A program made the translations under genes and the position numbers. Below are positions 53,434 to 62,338 of a stretch of DNA of 64,000 nucleotides, piece after piece. Below the pieces are notes generated by a model. It ran no database searches, was not told the origin of the DNA, and worked only from the letters and a program-made list of their open reading frames with translations. This DNA is from Gottfriedia acidiceleris (GTDB lineage Bacteria; Bacillota; Bacilli; Bacillales; Bacillaceae_G). Where the stretch lies: positions 496,001 through 560,000 of the forward strand of contig NZ_SCFN01000001.1 in assembly GCF_004138285.1 (NCBI RefSeq), given 5' to 3'. Position 1 is the first letter of the stretch; the number at the start of each line of letters is the position of its first letter.

Positions 53434-53622
53434 TTCGGTCTCCTAATAATATAATATTAAAATTTTTCATACTATTAGTATATTACATGTTACAAAAATA
53501 TTAAATATATATTAATAGGATTAAATCTGTTTTAAATTACCTTTAAATGAAGTTATAACAGTTCACTTCACTTAAAGGTAAATAAATTAAGTGTTACAAT
53601 CATAAACTAGTAAAATCTATTT

Positions 53623-54540
53623 TTAGTCTCGTGAGGCATTTACAATTAACTGTGCCATTCTTCTTGGGTATATTTTTGCTGTTGACATATGATCGCCACT
53701 TCCTTGTATAAAACGATATACACCTAATCTACTAGCCATATGAGGGTACCAACCAGAATTTTCGCCTGCAGGTACTACTGTATCCTCTTGTAAATTAATA
53801 AAGCTTCTTGGAGTAGATAATTGGTAAAACGTTTTTAAATCTAGCTTTTCGACAAGGGGCGTTGCTGGTTCAGGTGTTGTCGCACTATAAATTTGCCGCG
53901 CCGTTTGTAAATCAGCCAAGTTAACAAACACATCTCGGAAGTATTGAAACGGTAGTTTAATTGTATTATCAGAAGATTGCCCAGCTAAGTCTAAAAGGAA
54001 TTTTTGTGCTTGTGGTGGAAATTGATCAGCCAGGCTTTCACCGTCATTTAAAACAAAAGCATTCCAAAAAACTAATCTTCTAATTCGGTCGTGAAGCTGT
54101 TCAGCGACTTTTTGAATGACAGTACCACCAAAGCTGTGACCTATCAAAATAATATTATTAAGCTTATTAGACGTTATATAATGAACAACTTGTTTTGTAA
54201 TCATCTCATGGTTTACATTTTTATCTTTATCTGTACCATGCCCAGGCAACTGTGGTGTGTGAACAATATGTCCCATTTTTTGTAGTTCTCGTGTGATCCC
54301 GTGCCAGAAGAATGGATCAACCCATGAGCCGTGAACTAAAACGAAAGTGCTTTGAGCATGCTGACGATAAAAAATGTCAGATTGGTCAATTGAATGATGC
54401 TGTTGATGAAAAGGATATGATTGATATTCGTTATACCAATATTGGTGATAACCATAGTAAGGATTACTCTGATTTGGATTTATATTTTGATTTCTGCAGT
54501 TTATAGGTTGAATCATTTCATGGGCTTTTTTACTGGTCAT
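53623..54540 (-). CDS. Alpha/beta hydrolase with Tyr-rich N-terminal extension
   Basis: 305 residues. Hydrolase fold of the salicylate-esterase type starts near residue 65: FVLVHGSWVDPFFWHGI (oxyanion), nucleophile elbow LIGHSFGGTVI, late SGDHMSTAKIYP with catalytic His. The first 65 residues are an added low-complexity segment rich in Tyr, His, Gln and Asn (NPYYGYHQYWYNEYQSYPF), not seen in normal esterases and reminiscent of coat proteins. GGAGGG precedes the ATG. Confidence 0.88.
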   Translation of the reverse strand: MTSKKAHEMIQPINCRNQNINPNQSNPYYGYHQYWYNEYQSYPFHQQHHSIDQSDIFYRQHAQSTFVLVHGSWVDPFFWHGITRELQKMGHIVHTPQLPGHGTDKDKNVNHEMITKQVVHYITSNKLNNIILIGHSFGGTVIQKVAEQLHDRIRRLVFWNAFVLNDGESLADQFPPQAQKFLLDLAGQSSDNTIKLPFQYFRDVFVNLADLQTARQIYSATTPEPATPLVEKLDLKTFYQLSTPRSFINLQEDTVVPAGENSGWYPHMASRLGVYRFIQGSGDHMSTAKIYPRRMAQLIVNASRD

Positions 54541-54665
54541 GCTAATTAGTCCCTCCTCATTTAATCTTTCTCATCGTATGCACCTATTCGTTAGAAGGTG
54601 CCCACTTAACCAATGGAAATATGAGTAAGTAAAGAGGGGAAAATAATATTTTAGGAGGAGATATT

Positions 54666-56366
54666 ATCAAAAAAACTGTTTTTTTATTAATACTATTGTT
54701 AATTATTTGTACAAGTGTTTACTTTGCAGTGAAAGATAAAGTTTTCCAAGATTCATCAAATTCGCATCCAAATAAAAATACAAATCATCAAACGGAAACT
54801 AATCATTCGAGTCAACTTTCAACGGAAGAAATTTTAAATAATATAATTTCAAGCGCTAAACAAGGAGAAATTCCAAACCAAAAAAATATAGAAGTAGGGA
54901 AGACTTTTTTAAAAGATATAACGGAGCAGTTTGGGGAATCTACCCAAAAAGATCAGGTTGCTAATGGTACGTACTTAACTTATCAAAAACAGGGATTTGC
55001 AGTAGGATATGATCATCAAAACCGAATTTATGAAGTAAGATCATATGATTCTAACTTACAACAAATTCACTATGACGATATTATGAAACAATTAAAAAAG
55101 CCAAGTAAGATTAAATATTATAAAGATCAACAAGTTGATCAAATTATTTTAGTTTATGAACTGCCAAATCGCATTGAACTGAAGTTTATCTTACCAAGAC
55201 CAACTAGTGAAAATAATAATCCAATATTGCATCATACGTCAGTATCTATTATTGACCAGCTTATTCCTAGCACGGGCACTAAAATAGATCAGCTTTTGAA
55301 TGCGATGACACTTCAAGAGAAAATAGGTCAAATGATTATCTCAGGTTTTTACGGACCGAATTACTCAATTAGTTTGAAAGAACTAGTTGAGCAATATCAT
55401 ATTGGTGGATTTATTTTTTACAATGAAAATCTAACGAATAACAATCAAACGCTTAAACTTGTAAATTCAATAAAGGCTGCTAATCGAAATAATCATTTAC
55501 CAATCTTATTCGGAGTTGACCAAGAAGGTGGAAGGGTATCACGTTTACCAGGAAATCTTGGTCAGATACCGTCAAACGAAATAATTGGAAAGAAAAATAA
55601 TGGACAATTCTCATTTGAAATTGGTCAAATACTAGGGGAGCAGCTACAAGCTTTTGGTTTAAATATGGACTTTGCACCTGTTTTAGATGTAAATAGTAAT
55701 CCTAAAAATCCGGTCATTGGTGATCGTTCATTTAGTAATAATCCAGTAACTGTAAGTAAGTTAGGAATACAAACAATGAAAGGGATTCAATCAGAGAAAG
55801 TCATTCCGGTTGTAAAGCATTTTCCAGGACATGGTGATACTTCGGTTGATTCCCATTTAGAATTACCTGTTGTAAACAAATCGTATACAGATTTAAAATC
55901 GTTAGAATTAATACCGTTTAAGGACGCTATCAATCAAAACGCAGATGCTGTTATGATTGCACATATTTTATTACCAAAAATCGATCATAAATACCCTGCT
56001 TCAATGTCTAAAATGGTCATTACTTCAATGTTAAGGAATGATTTAAAATATGATGGAGTGGTTATGACGGATGATATGACGATGGATGCAATTGGAAAAA
56101 ATTATAATTTGGAAAAAGCAGCGGTTACTTCCATTTTAGCTGGAAGTGATATCATTATGGTTGCTCATGATCCTAACAAAGTAAAAGCTGTTTATAAAGA
56201 AATCGAAACAGCCGTGAAAAACAAAACAATTTCAGAAGAACGTATAAACGAGAGTGTAAAAAGAATCATTTTACTAAAACAAAAATATAAACTAGTTAAT
56301 AATCAAGTAAAGCCGATGGATCTTCAAAAGCTCGTTGAAAAAACAAATAAGTTATTAAATAAGTAG
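54666..56366 (+). CDS. nagZ: Beta-N-acetylhexosaminidase (NagZ, GH3) with N-terminal DUF4309
   Basis: About 566 residues. No ATG fits: AGGAGGAG (54653-54660) is followed by GAT ATT ATC AAA AAA ACT, so translation probably starts at ATC 54666 (giving MKKTVFLLILLLIICTSVYFA) or ATT 54663. The first TTG at 54696 has no ribosome site and would cut the signal anchor. Then a DUF4309 domain (about 50-190) and GH3 (about 205-566) with VDQEGGRVSRL, KHFPGHGDTSVDSH and nucleophile region MTDDMTMDAI. Removes GlcNAc in muropeptide recycling. Confidence 0.88.
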   Translation: MKKTVFLLILLLIICTSVYFAVKDKVFQDSSNSHPNKNTNHQTETNHSSQLSTEEILNNIISSAKQGEIPNQKNIEVGKTFLKDITEQFGESTQKDQVANGTYLTYQKQGFAVGYDHQNRIYEVRSYDSNLQQIHYDDIMKQLKKPSKIKYYKDQQVDQIILVYELPNRIELKFILPRPTSENNNPILHHTSVSIIDQLIPSTGTKIDQLLNAMTLQEKIGQMIISGFYGPNYSISLKELVEQYHIGGFIFYNENLTNNNQTLKLVNSIKAANRNNHLPILFGVDQEGGRVSRLPGNLGQIPSNEIIGKKNNGQFSFEIGQILGEQLQAFGLNMDFAPVLDVNSNPKNPVIGDRSFSNNPVTVSKLGIQTMKGIQSEKVIPVVKHFPGHGDTSVDSHLELPVVNKSYTDLKSLELIPFKDAINQNADAVMIAHILLPKIDHKYPASMSKMVITSMLRNDLKYDGVVMTDDMTMDAIGKNYNLEKAAVTSILAGSDIIMVAHDPNKVKAVYKEIETAVKNKTISEERINESVKRIILLKQKYKLVNNQVKPMDLQKLVEKTNKLLNK

Positions 56367-56433
56367 AAAAATTAGCAAAAAAAGGAAATTACCACCTTTT
56401 GTCGAATAAATAGTCTGAAAGGTGGTGTTCTTT

Positions 56434-56706
56434 CTGGCTAGTAAGATTTCAGATGCAGGATTAATGCTATTGGCTATTTTTAAAGAACTTCAAGAAAAAG
56501 AGCCAGACTTTGAAAAAGGGCTTCATAATGAAGTAGGAGTAGCTATTGATGATGTCGAACCTGCATTAATTGAATTAGAAATGCAAGGATTTATAAACGG
56601 TTTAACTTGGATTAAGAGTGATGTAGATCAAAAAGAAATTGCTTCATTATTTAATATTTCAATAACACCTACAGGATTAGCTAGAGTAATAGAATTATTA
56701 AGATAA
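56434..56706 (+). CDS. Small winged-helix-like (YjcQ-type) protein
   Basis: About 90 residues: SDAGLMLLAIFKELQEKEPDFEKGLHNEVGVAIDDVEPALIELEMQGFINGL..ISITPTGLARVIELLR, a winged-helix pattern like YjcQ. AAAGGTGG (56418-56425) lies 8 bp before a CTG at 56434; GTG codons at 56422 and 56425 lie inside that ribosome site and are unlikely. If CTG is right, this is a second rare start next to nagZ. Own terminator downstream. Confidence 0.65.
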   Translation: MASKISDAGLMLLAIFKELQEKEPDFEKGLHNEVGVAIDDVEPALIELEMQGFINGLTWIKSDVDQKEIASLFNISITPTGLARVIELLR

Positions 56707-56728
56707 TATGTATACATATAAAATGACT

Positions 56729-56760
56729 ACCTCAAATGTTTAAGACATTTGAGGTTTTTT
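56729..56760 (+). terminator. Terminator after YjcQ-like gene
   Basis: ACCTCAAATGT and ACATTTGAGGT, 11-bp stem, then TTTTTT. Confidence 0.93.
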
Positions 56761-56784
56761 GAAAGAAAAAAGGAGGATATAAAA

Positions 56785-57171
56785 ATGAAAATTAAAAAAG
56801 TAAACCCCGAAACTGTTGCTGCACCTGTTGGCCAATATAGTCATGTCACAATTGTCCCAAGACATGCAGAACTAGTTGTTTTATCAGGTCAAGTAGGAAA
56901 CGACAAAAACGGAGTATTTCCAAATGATATCGAAAGTCAATTTGTCAATGCACTTGAGAATATAAAAAACATCCTTGAGAGTGAGAAAGTCGAGCTTAAT
57001 AATCTTTTTAAACTAAACTTTTGGCTAACGGAGAAAATCGATCGTCAATTCTTTCTAGACTGTTGGAGCCAATTTCATTCTGGAAACCCACCTGCAACGA
57101 CTTATGCTTATGTATCAGCATTAGCAAATCCAGACATTAAAATAGAAGTAGAAGCATGGGCAGCAAGATAA
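56785..57171 (+). CDS. RidA family protein
   Basis: 128 residues from ATG 56785 (AGGAGG 8 bp upstream; the earlier ATG at 56749 lies in the terminator). APVGQYSHVTIV, VVLSGQVG, FWLTEKIDRQFF and PPATTYAYVSALANPDIKIEVEAWAA match YjgF/RidA, but the catalytic Arg of true RidA enamine deaminases (R in NRPAxT-type motif) is replaced by NPPATT, so it may belong to another RidA subfamily. Confidence 0.85.
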   Translation: MKIKKVNPETVAAPVGQYSHVTIVPRHAELVVLSGQVGNDKNGVFPNDIESQFVNALENIKNILESEKVELNNLFKLNFWLTEKIDRQFFLDCWSQFHSGNPPATTYAYVSALANPDIKIEVEAWAAR

Positions 57172-57292
57172 TCAACTTAGTTCGTTACGAACCATCAATC
57201 GCTATTGATACAGGAACCAAGGATGGTAGTGATCGGTATAACATAGCGACCTTTGGGAAACTTAAGTGGAGGTAATTCGGTTCGAAAGCGAG
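57156..57292 (+). ncRNA. Candidate structured element or 39-codon frame before cdaS
   Basis: CGAACC (about 57190) can pair with GGTTCG (about 57279), closing about 100 nt of GC-richer DNA that also holds ATCAAT-CGCT-ATTGAT inside CCATC/GATGG. The same DNA encodes a 39-residue frame (57156-57275, MGSKIINLVRYEPSIAI.., ..YNIATFGKLKWR) that overlaps the ridA end without a clear ribosome site. I cannot tell which is real; RNA is slightly favoured. Confidence 0.35.
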
Positions 57293-57305
57293 ATGAAAAA
57301 TTGAA

Positions 57306-57932
57306 ATGGATGAATTCGAGTCTCAATTAAATCCTAGTATAAGAAAAAATATAACAAAAACACTAACTCAACTTAATTTAAAAATCGAAGGCATGATTGG
57401 AAGAATTGAAAATAAAGGATGCGGCATATTAACTGAATTTGAAAATATCCATCGCGTCTTTAATAATTTACAAATGGATGCAGCCTCATATTATTTAAAT
57501 TCATATCTATCTCCGTATACTGATATATTTGATGAATTGACAATCACAGTTCAACACTTATCCGAACGAAAACATGGTGGATTAATTGTTGTAAAAAGAG
57601 ACGACTCACTTGAAGAATTGATGAGTTCAGGGATCCACGTCGGTGCAAAACTATCACCTGCATTACTAGAATCAATTTTTTATCCAGGTAGCCCGTTACA
57701 TGACGGAGCAGTACTGGTTGAAAATAACATGATCATTTCAGCAGGTAATGTACTTCCACTTTCTAAAATTACATACGATAATAAAAAACTTGGAACAAGG
57801 CACCGAGCAGCAGTTGGAATTTCAGAACAAAGCGATGCACTTGCTCTAGTTGTATCAGAAGAAACAGGAAATATATCTTTCGCTTATAAAGGCAGCTTAT
57901 ATCCTGTTAAATATGGAGCACCTATTAATTAA
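57306..57932 (+). CDS. cdaS: Sporulation-type diadenylate cyclase CdaS
   Basis: 208 residues. Two N-terminal autoinhibitory helices (about 10-65), then a DisA_N domain with the catalytic LHDGAVLVE and TRHRAAVGISE motifs. Makes c-di-AMP; length and soluble form fit CdaS (YojJ) rather than membrane CdaA. CdaS acts in the forespore for germination, consistent with the spore genes nearby. Ribosome site poor, which may relate to the leader. Confidence 0.92.
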   Translation: MDEFESQLNPSIRKNITKTLTQLNLKIEGMIGRIENKGCGILTEFENIHRVFNNLQMDAASYYLNSYLSPYTDIFDELTITVQHLSERKHGGLIVVKRDDSLEELMSSGIHVGAKLSPALLESIFYPGSPLHDGAVLVENNMIISAGNVLPLSKITYDNKKLGTRHRAAVGISEQSDALALVVSEETGNISFAYKGSLYPVKYGAPIN

Positions 57933-57937
57933 AACTG

Positions 57938-57966
57938 AAACGATCATTTTGATCGTTTTTTTGTTT
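57938..57966 (+). terminator. Terminator after cdaS
   Basis: AAACGATC-ATTTT-GATCGTTT followed by a T-run. Confidence 0.9.
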
Positions 57967-58068
57967 TTATAATAATTTTACTTTTTTCAGATTTTATGGA
58001 TTGTATTGTTTTTGAAATCATATTATGATTATACTTAATTATTCCGATACGAAAGGTTGGTTTTTGGT

Positions 58069-58497
58069 ATGTCCAATCCAAAAATAAATACAATTCCATT
58101 ACCTTTAGTTCGTACAAATCAATGGACGATCTTTATTTCTGTTATATTAACTTGGATCACTGGTCAGTACTGGCTACTACTTATTCCTTTAATAAGTGGA
58201 CTTAGTGGATTACTTTTTGATTTCCATCCAATCATAAAATTTGCTAAACGGTTTTTAAAAAAGAAACCATCGAGCTATCCGCAAGAGGATAAAGGACAAC
58301 AAAATTTTAATCAATCTATTGCAGTAACCTGCTTATCTCTAGAATTTATTGGTGCATTAGTTGGTTGGAACGTATTATTTTATGTGTTTTCAATTATGGT
58401 CGCATTAGCATCGTTTATCGCAATCAATGGATTTTGCATTGGATGTTATATTCATTTTCAATGGAACCAATATAAATACCGAAAAAGCTTAAGGTAA
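58069..58497 (+). CDS. DUF4395 membrane protein
   Basis: 142 residues from ATG 58069 (AAAGG about 11 bp upstream). IPLPLVRTNQWTIFISVILTWITGQYWLLLIPL.. opens, with four hydrophobic segments and a terminal FCIGCYIHFQW; DUF4395 family. The CxxC-like FCIGC end recalls redox membrane proteins. Function unknown. Confidence 0.85.
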   Translation: MSNPKINTIPLPLVRTNQWTIFISVILTWITGQYWLLLIPLISGLSGLLFDFHPIIKFAKRFLKKKPSSYPQEDKGQQNFNQSIAVTCLSLEFIGALVGWNVLFYVFSIMVALASFIAINGFCIGCYIHFQWNQYKYRKSLR

Positions 58498-58510
58498 ATT
58501 AAATAAAAAT

Positions 58511-58545
58511 CAGAGTCTTCTCATTAAAAGAGAGGGCTTTTTTTA
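58511..58545 (+). terminator. Terminator after DUF4395 gene
   Basis: AGTCTTCTC pairs with GAGAGGGCT including two G.T pairs, then seven Ts. Confidence 0.75.
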
Positions 58546-58706
58546 TGATATGAAAACATATTTCGGTATAATAGAAATAGTATTTGAAATTATGGTGTTC
58601 TCCAAGTTTTTTAAAGAAATTTAATCGAAAAAAAATAGAAATTGATTAACTTTAAAATTAAACGAAATAGATAAACTTATTGCTCCAGGAAGGAAGAATA
58701 AAAATA

Positions 58707-59168
58707 ATGATTAAATGGAAAGAAGACATTGTTATTAATACAAATATCGAAAAAGTATGGAGTCTATTTTTAGATAAAAATATTAAGAAAATAATGCCAA
58801 AAGTTGAAGAGCATAATTTAATCGATAAAAACGAAAACGAAGCAGGTGCAAAGCATCAGCAAAGTTATAGAGAAGGAAAACGTGTAGAATCTTATATTGT
58901 TGAAACTTTAGCATACAAAGATACTGAATCATATAAAAAAAAGCAAATCCATTTTGTTTTAGCAAATGCATTTGAAACGAATCTGACATTTACATTAGAA
59001 AAAATAGATGATAAACATACAAAATTTATTTATGAAGGCACGAATGCTGGAGTAAATTTTATCGGACGTGCAATGTTAAAGCTAGCTAATCCAAAGGGGA
59101 ATAATTTAAAAGCAGTACATGAATTTTTACAAAGAGTTGAACAAGAAGCTTTAAAGGAGCAGGATTAA
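58707..59168 (+). CDS. SRPBCC (START-like) family protein
   Basis: 153 residues from ATG 58707; the TTG at 58680 precedes the ribosome site GGAAGGAAG. WKEDIVINTNIEKVWSLFLDKNIKKIMP opening and C-terminal FIGRAMLKLANPKGNNLKAVHEFLQRVEQEA helix are typical of the polyketide cyclase/START ligand-binding fold. Ligand unknown. Confidence 0.85.
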   Translation: MIKWKEDIVINTNIEKVWSLFLDKNIKKIMPKVEEHNLIDKNENEAGAKHQQSYREGKRVESYIVETLAYKDTESYKKKQIHFVLANAFETNLTFTLEKIDDKHTKFIYEGTNAGVNFIGRAMLKLANPKGNNLKAVHEFLQRVEQEALKEQD

Positions 59169-59183
59169 TAGGAGCTTCTATAC

Positions 59184-59222
59184 AAAAAAAAAGGAGAGCA
59201 TCTTATACCCTCCTTTTTTTTT
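59184..59222. terminator. Bidirectional terminator between SRPBCC and LLM genes
   Basis: AAAAAAAGGAG and CTCCTTTTTTT with a 14-nt loop; touches the stop codon of the minus-strand gene. Confidence 0.85.
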
Positions 59223-60258
59223 ATTTATTTGATACTTTACTTAATAATTCATATGAATATAAACGCGCCGCATGATCGAAAACAGAACCATTTACCATAA
59301 TCTCATCAGCTTTTGTTATATTTAAAACTGTTTGTAGCTTTTCAGTAACGGTTTCGATTGTACCAATAGCCGATAGTTTCATTTGATTTTCAAGTGTTTC
59401 TTTTTCATATGGACTCCAAATTTCATCCATATCGTCAACTGGTGGTTTTAAAAGAGCTGGTTTACCACCTCGAACTAAGTTTAAAAATGATTGTTGCTGT
59501 GTTGTGAAAAGTCTTTTTGCTTCTTGGTCCGTGTCAGCAACGACAACATTTAAGCCAATCATTGCATATGGTTCATCTAAAGTTTTAGATGGTTTAAAGT
59601 TATTGTGATACAACTGCATTGCTTGGACTGTATAGTCTGGGGCGAAATGTGCTGCAAATGCAAATGGTAAACCTAATTCAGCAGCTAACTGAGCACTAAA
59701 GCCACTTGATCCTAGTAGCCAAATTGGTATATTTAAACCTTCACCAGGTACAGCTTGAACCGTTGAACTGCCTAATCCACCTGGCGGATTAAAGTAATTA
59801 CGTAATTCTTCTAATTGAGCAGGGAAGTCTTCATGGCTGCGTAAATCCCTACGTAACGCTCTCGTTGTTGACATATCACTACCAGGGGCACGACCTAATC
59901 CGAGATCAACACGACCTGGATGTAGTGATTCTAATGTACCAAATTGTTCTGCTATGACTAAAGGAGCGTGATTTGGTAACATGATTCCTCCAGAACCAAC
60001 TCGAATAGTTGATGTTCCACTTGCAATATGTCCAATTACAACTGAAGTAGCTGAACTTGCAACTGCTGGCATATTATGATGTTCGGCAAACCAGTAACGG
60101 TGATATCCCCATTTTTCAGCATGCTGTGCTAAATCAAGACTATTTTTAAAGGCATCAGCAGGAGTACTTCCTTCAACAACTGGTGCTAAGTCTAATACAG
60201 ATAAAGGTATTTCACTTAAATTCTTAGAAACTTTATCTTGGAAACGATTATTCATCAT
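59221..60258 (-). CDS. LLM-class flavin-dependent oxidoreductase
   Basis: 345 residues. [88 protein letters not shown] are hallmarks of YceB/YwcH-type luciferase-like enzymes. Uses reduced flavin; substrate unknown. AGGAGG precedes the ATG. Confidence 0.93.
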   Translation of the reverse strand: MMNNRFQDKVSKNLSEIPLSVLDLAPVVEGSTPADAFKNSLDLAQHAEKWGYHRYWFAEHHNMPAVASSATSVVIGHIASGTSTIRVGSGGIMLPNHAPLVIAEQFGTLESLHPGRVDLGLGRAPGSDMSTTRALRRDLRSHEDFPAQLEELRNYFNPPGGLGSSTVQAVPGEGLNIPIWLLGSSGFSAQLAAELGLPFAFAAHFAPDYTVQAMQLYHNNFKPSKTLDEPYAMIGLNVVVADTDQEAKRLFTTQQQSFLNLVRGGKPALLKPPVDDMDEIWSPYEKETLENQMKLSAIGTIETVTEKLQTVLNITKADEIMVNGSVFDHAARLYSYELLSKVSNK

Positions 60259-60470
60259 AAATTTTTCCTCCTAAAAAACATTTTACAATATATGGAAATA
60301 ACGAGACGTTCTCATTTAATAAACTGTGTTTTAATTATATACAGTATGCTAAGATTATAGAAAATATAAAGACATAATACAAGTTTTTGAACTTGGAAAT
60401 ATTTATACAGGAAAACTTCATATGGTAACAAGAAGTACTTTTGGTAAAAAGAAAAAAATTTGTAAATAAA

Positions 60471-60500
60471 TGTATAGAATAAATTTTTAGAATCATACTA
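60471..60500 (+). promoter_or_regulatory. Sigma-G promoter of the SASP gene
   Basis: -35 TGTATA (60471-60476), 17-bp spacer, -10 CATACTA (60494-60500), matching the forespore sigma-G consensus, about 55 bp before the SASP start. The rest of the 296-bp gap (60259-60470) is AT-rich with no gene seen. Confidence 0.85.
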
Positions 60501-60554
60501 TCTTTAATCTGATAAACAACATCAGAGCATCCAAAAGACAAAGGAGTCGACAAC

Positions 60555-60758
60555 ATGGCAAACAGAAGATCTTCAAATCAATATGCTTCACCTAATGCAA
60601 CTTCAGCAATTGAGCAAATGAAGTTCGAAATAGCTTCTGAATTTGGAGTGCACTTAGGACCAGACACAACTTCACGCGCTAACGGTTCAGTTGGTGGGGA
60701 AATTACGAAGCGTCTAGTTCAAATGGCAGAACAAAGCCTAGGCGGATATGCTCGTTAA
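60555..60758 (+). CDS. Alpha/beta-type small acid-soluble spore protein
   Basis: 67 residues. [50 protein letters not shown]: the Gpr protease site (E-I-A-S-E-F-G-V) and the DNA-binding [21 protein letters not shown] block are intact. Coats forespore DNA. AAAGGAG precedes the ATG. Sigma-G promoter upstream. Confidence 0.97.
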   Translation: MANRRSSNQYASPNATSAIEQMKFEIASEFGVHLGPDTTSRANGSVGGEITKRLVQMAEQSLGGYAR

Positions 60759-60768
60759 ATAAAAAATG

Positions 60769-60803
60769 AGGATGGAAAGCAAACTTTCTATCCTTTTTTT
60801 TAT
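60769..60803 (+). terminator. Terminator after SASP gene
   Basis: AGGATGGAAAG and CTTTCTATCCT form an 11-bp stem, then nine Ts. Confidence 0.93.
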
Positions 60804-60932
60804 TGTCTAAAAACAACTATATCCATCCAGTAAATCGTTATCTACTCATATTTAAACAAGACTAAAAACTACTATATACTTGCAAGGGATACAAAAACGG
60901 GAGATAATAATATCACTGGATGGTGATAAATT

Positions 60933-61382
60933 ATGTCAAGTTGTAAAAATTCCGTTACACCTAAGTGGTTCGGATTTGCTATTCAGGCATTAGTTTTACT
61001 AGCAACAACAGAAGGGGTTACACCAAGTAAAGCAATCGCAAAACATATTAGATCAGGTGTTTCATTTATGAGAAGAATCATGGCTCCCCTCGTAAAAGAA
61101 AAAATAGTAGAAGCAAGAGAAGGACGAGATGGCGGCTATTTATTAGCTAAGTCAGCTGAGGAAATTACCTTAAAACAAGTCTACATTGCACTACAAATGA
61201 CAGAACCTCTATCAACCGCACTAATTGAATCCACATCTGACTGTACTAGTGGACGTGTAATGAACAACGTATTTTCAGACTTTGCAATTGAAGCAGAAGA
61301 ACACTTACTTGGCTTTTTATGTAACTATACTTTGGCGGATTTTGTAAGACGTGCCAGTCATAAAACGATCGAATCACTTTGA
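60933..61382 (+). CDS. Rrf2 family transcriptional regulator
   Basis: 149 residues. Winged helix FAIQALVLLATTEGVTPSKAIAKHIRSGVSFMRRIMAPLVKEKIVEAREGRDGGYLLAKSAEEITLKQV is the Rrf2 pattern. Only one conserved-looking Cys (SDC) in the effector region, so it is not an IscR-like iron-sulfur regulator. Possible redox or NO sensing is unproven. GGATGGTGAT precedes the ATG. Confidence 0.9.
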   Translation: MSSCKNSVTPKWFGFAIQALVLLATTEGVTPSKAIAKHIRSGVSFMRRIMAPLVKEKIVEAREGRDGGYLLAKSAEEITLKQVYIALQMTEPLSTALIESTSDCTSGRVMNNVFSDFAIEAEEHLLGFLCNYTLADFVRRASHKTIESL

Positions 61383-61417
61383 AAATATCGTACATTTGGA
61401 TGTACGATATTTTTATT
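61383..61417 (+). terminator. Terminator after Rrf2 gene
   Basis: AAATATCGTACA and TGTACGATATTT, 12-bp perfect stem, then TTTATTTT. Confidence 0.92.
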
Positions 61418-61656
61418 TTGTTGGGGATGGTGGGCTGTAAGAAGATGAGCACAAATAAAATTTGGATTCGTAATTAAATTAGTCATATCCCAATTAAATT
61501 TTAAGAATCACAAATAAAAATAACGAAATCGCTAATAAAACATAAAAGAGTATAAATTACGTGAAAAAATATCAAATTTTGGTATCGATTGAAGTGATTT
61601 TGTTCAGATTCATGATCGATTGGACTTTTTTAATGAATTAATGTGAGGTGTTCTAT

Positions 61657-61752
61657 TTGAAACAAAATGATTATTTTCAAAATTTATTAAAAAGGCTTTG
61701 TAAAGCAAATAATATCTCTCCAAGTACCAAAATTTTAGCTTTGGGTACTTAG
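61657..61752 (+). CDS. Possible 31-residue leader peptide before catDE
   Basis: TTG 61657 has GAGGTG 6 bp upstream and opens MKQNDYFQNLLKRLCKANN.., stopping at TAG 61750. AAGTACC and GGTACTT at its end form a possible stem. It may be a gene remnant or leader peptide; 61418-61656 shows nothing else. Confidence 0.3.
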   Translation: MKQNDYFQNLLKRLCKANNISPSTKILALGT

Positions 61753-61776
61753 TTAATTAAAATTTAAAAAATGCAC

Positions 61777-61835
61777 TTGAAATGAGAACAGTTATCGCAT
61801 ATACTGTACTTAAATCAAAGGTACTTACAAAAAGT
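61777..61835 (+). promoter_or_regulatory. Sigma-A promoter and candidate operator of catDE
   Basis: TTGAAA (61777-61782), 17-bp spacer, TATACT (61800-61805). Just downstream GTACTTA occurs twice and GGTACTTAC..AGTAACC forms an imperfect dyad over the likely transcript start, a natural place for a YodB/CatR-type repressor. A TTACTGTT/AACAGTAA hairpin lies in the leader at 61872-61898. Confidence 0.6.
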
Positions 61836-61978
61836 AACCAACTAACTTCAACCACACTATTTTTTTAAGTATTACTGTTTCCGAACTAAGAACAGTAAAA
61901 ATTCAGTAAAAAAACTCTAAAATTAACTGTACTTAATATAAGTTCAGTAAAAAAACAAAAAAAGGGGAGAGGTTTTGA

Positions 61979-62338
61979 ATGAAATGGTTTACGCGAATTA
62001 TTCAAGGGATTTTAATTATTGCATTTCTAATGTCCGGATTTGTGAAATTAAGTGGCAATACTCAAATGTTACATGATTTTAAAGAGGTTTATGGGTTTTC
62101 AAAAGGTATGATGTATACGATTGGTTCATTTGAGGTGTTAGGTGCAATTGGTTTATTAGTTGGTTATTGGAAGTTGATATTAGGTAAGCTTGCTTCAGTC
62201 GGATTGGCAATTATTATGGTAGGAGCAGTATTTACTCATTTACATGCGGGTCAAGGCATGAGTGTTGCAATGGCTCCATTCATTCTGTTAGTGTTAACAT
62301 TAATTGTACTATTTTCTAGAGGAGGTAAATTAAAATGA
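61979..62338 (+). CDS. catD: DoxX family membrane protein CatD
   Basis: 119 residues, four membrane segments, with FLMSGFVKLSGNTQMLHDFKEVYG opening typical of DoxX/CatD. Encoded with catechol dioxygenase as in B. subtilis catDE, which responds to catechol and quinone stress. AAAGGGGAGAGG precedes the ATG. Overlaps catE by 4 bp. Confidence 0.9.
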   Translation: MKWFTRIIQGILIIAFLMSGFVKLSGNTQMLHDFKEVYGFSKGMMYTIGSFEVLGAIGLLVGYWKLILGKLASVGLAIIMVGAVFTHLHAGQGMSVAMAPFILLVLTLIVLFSRGGKLK

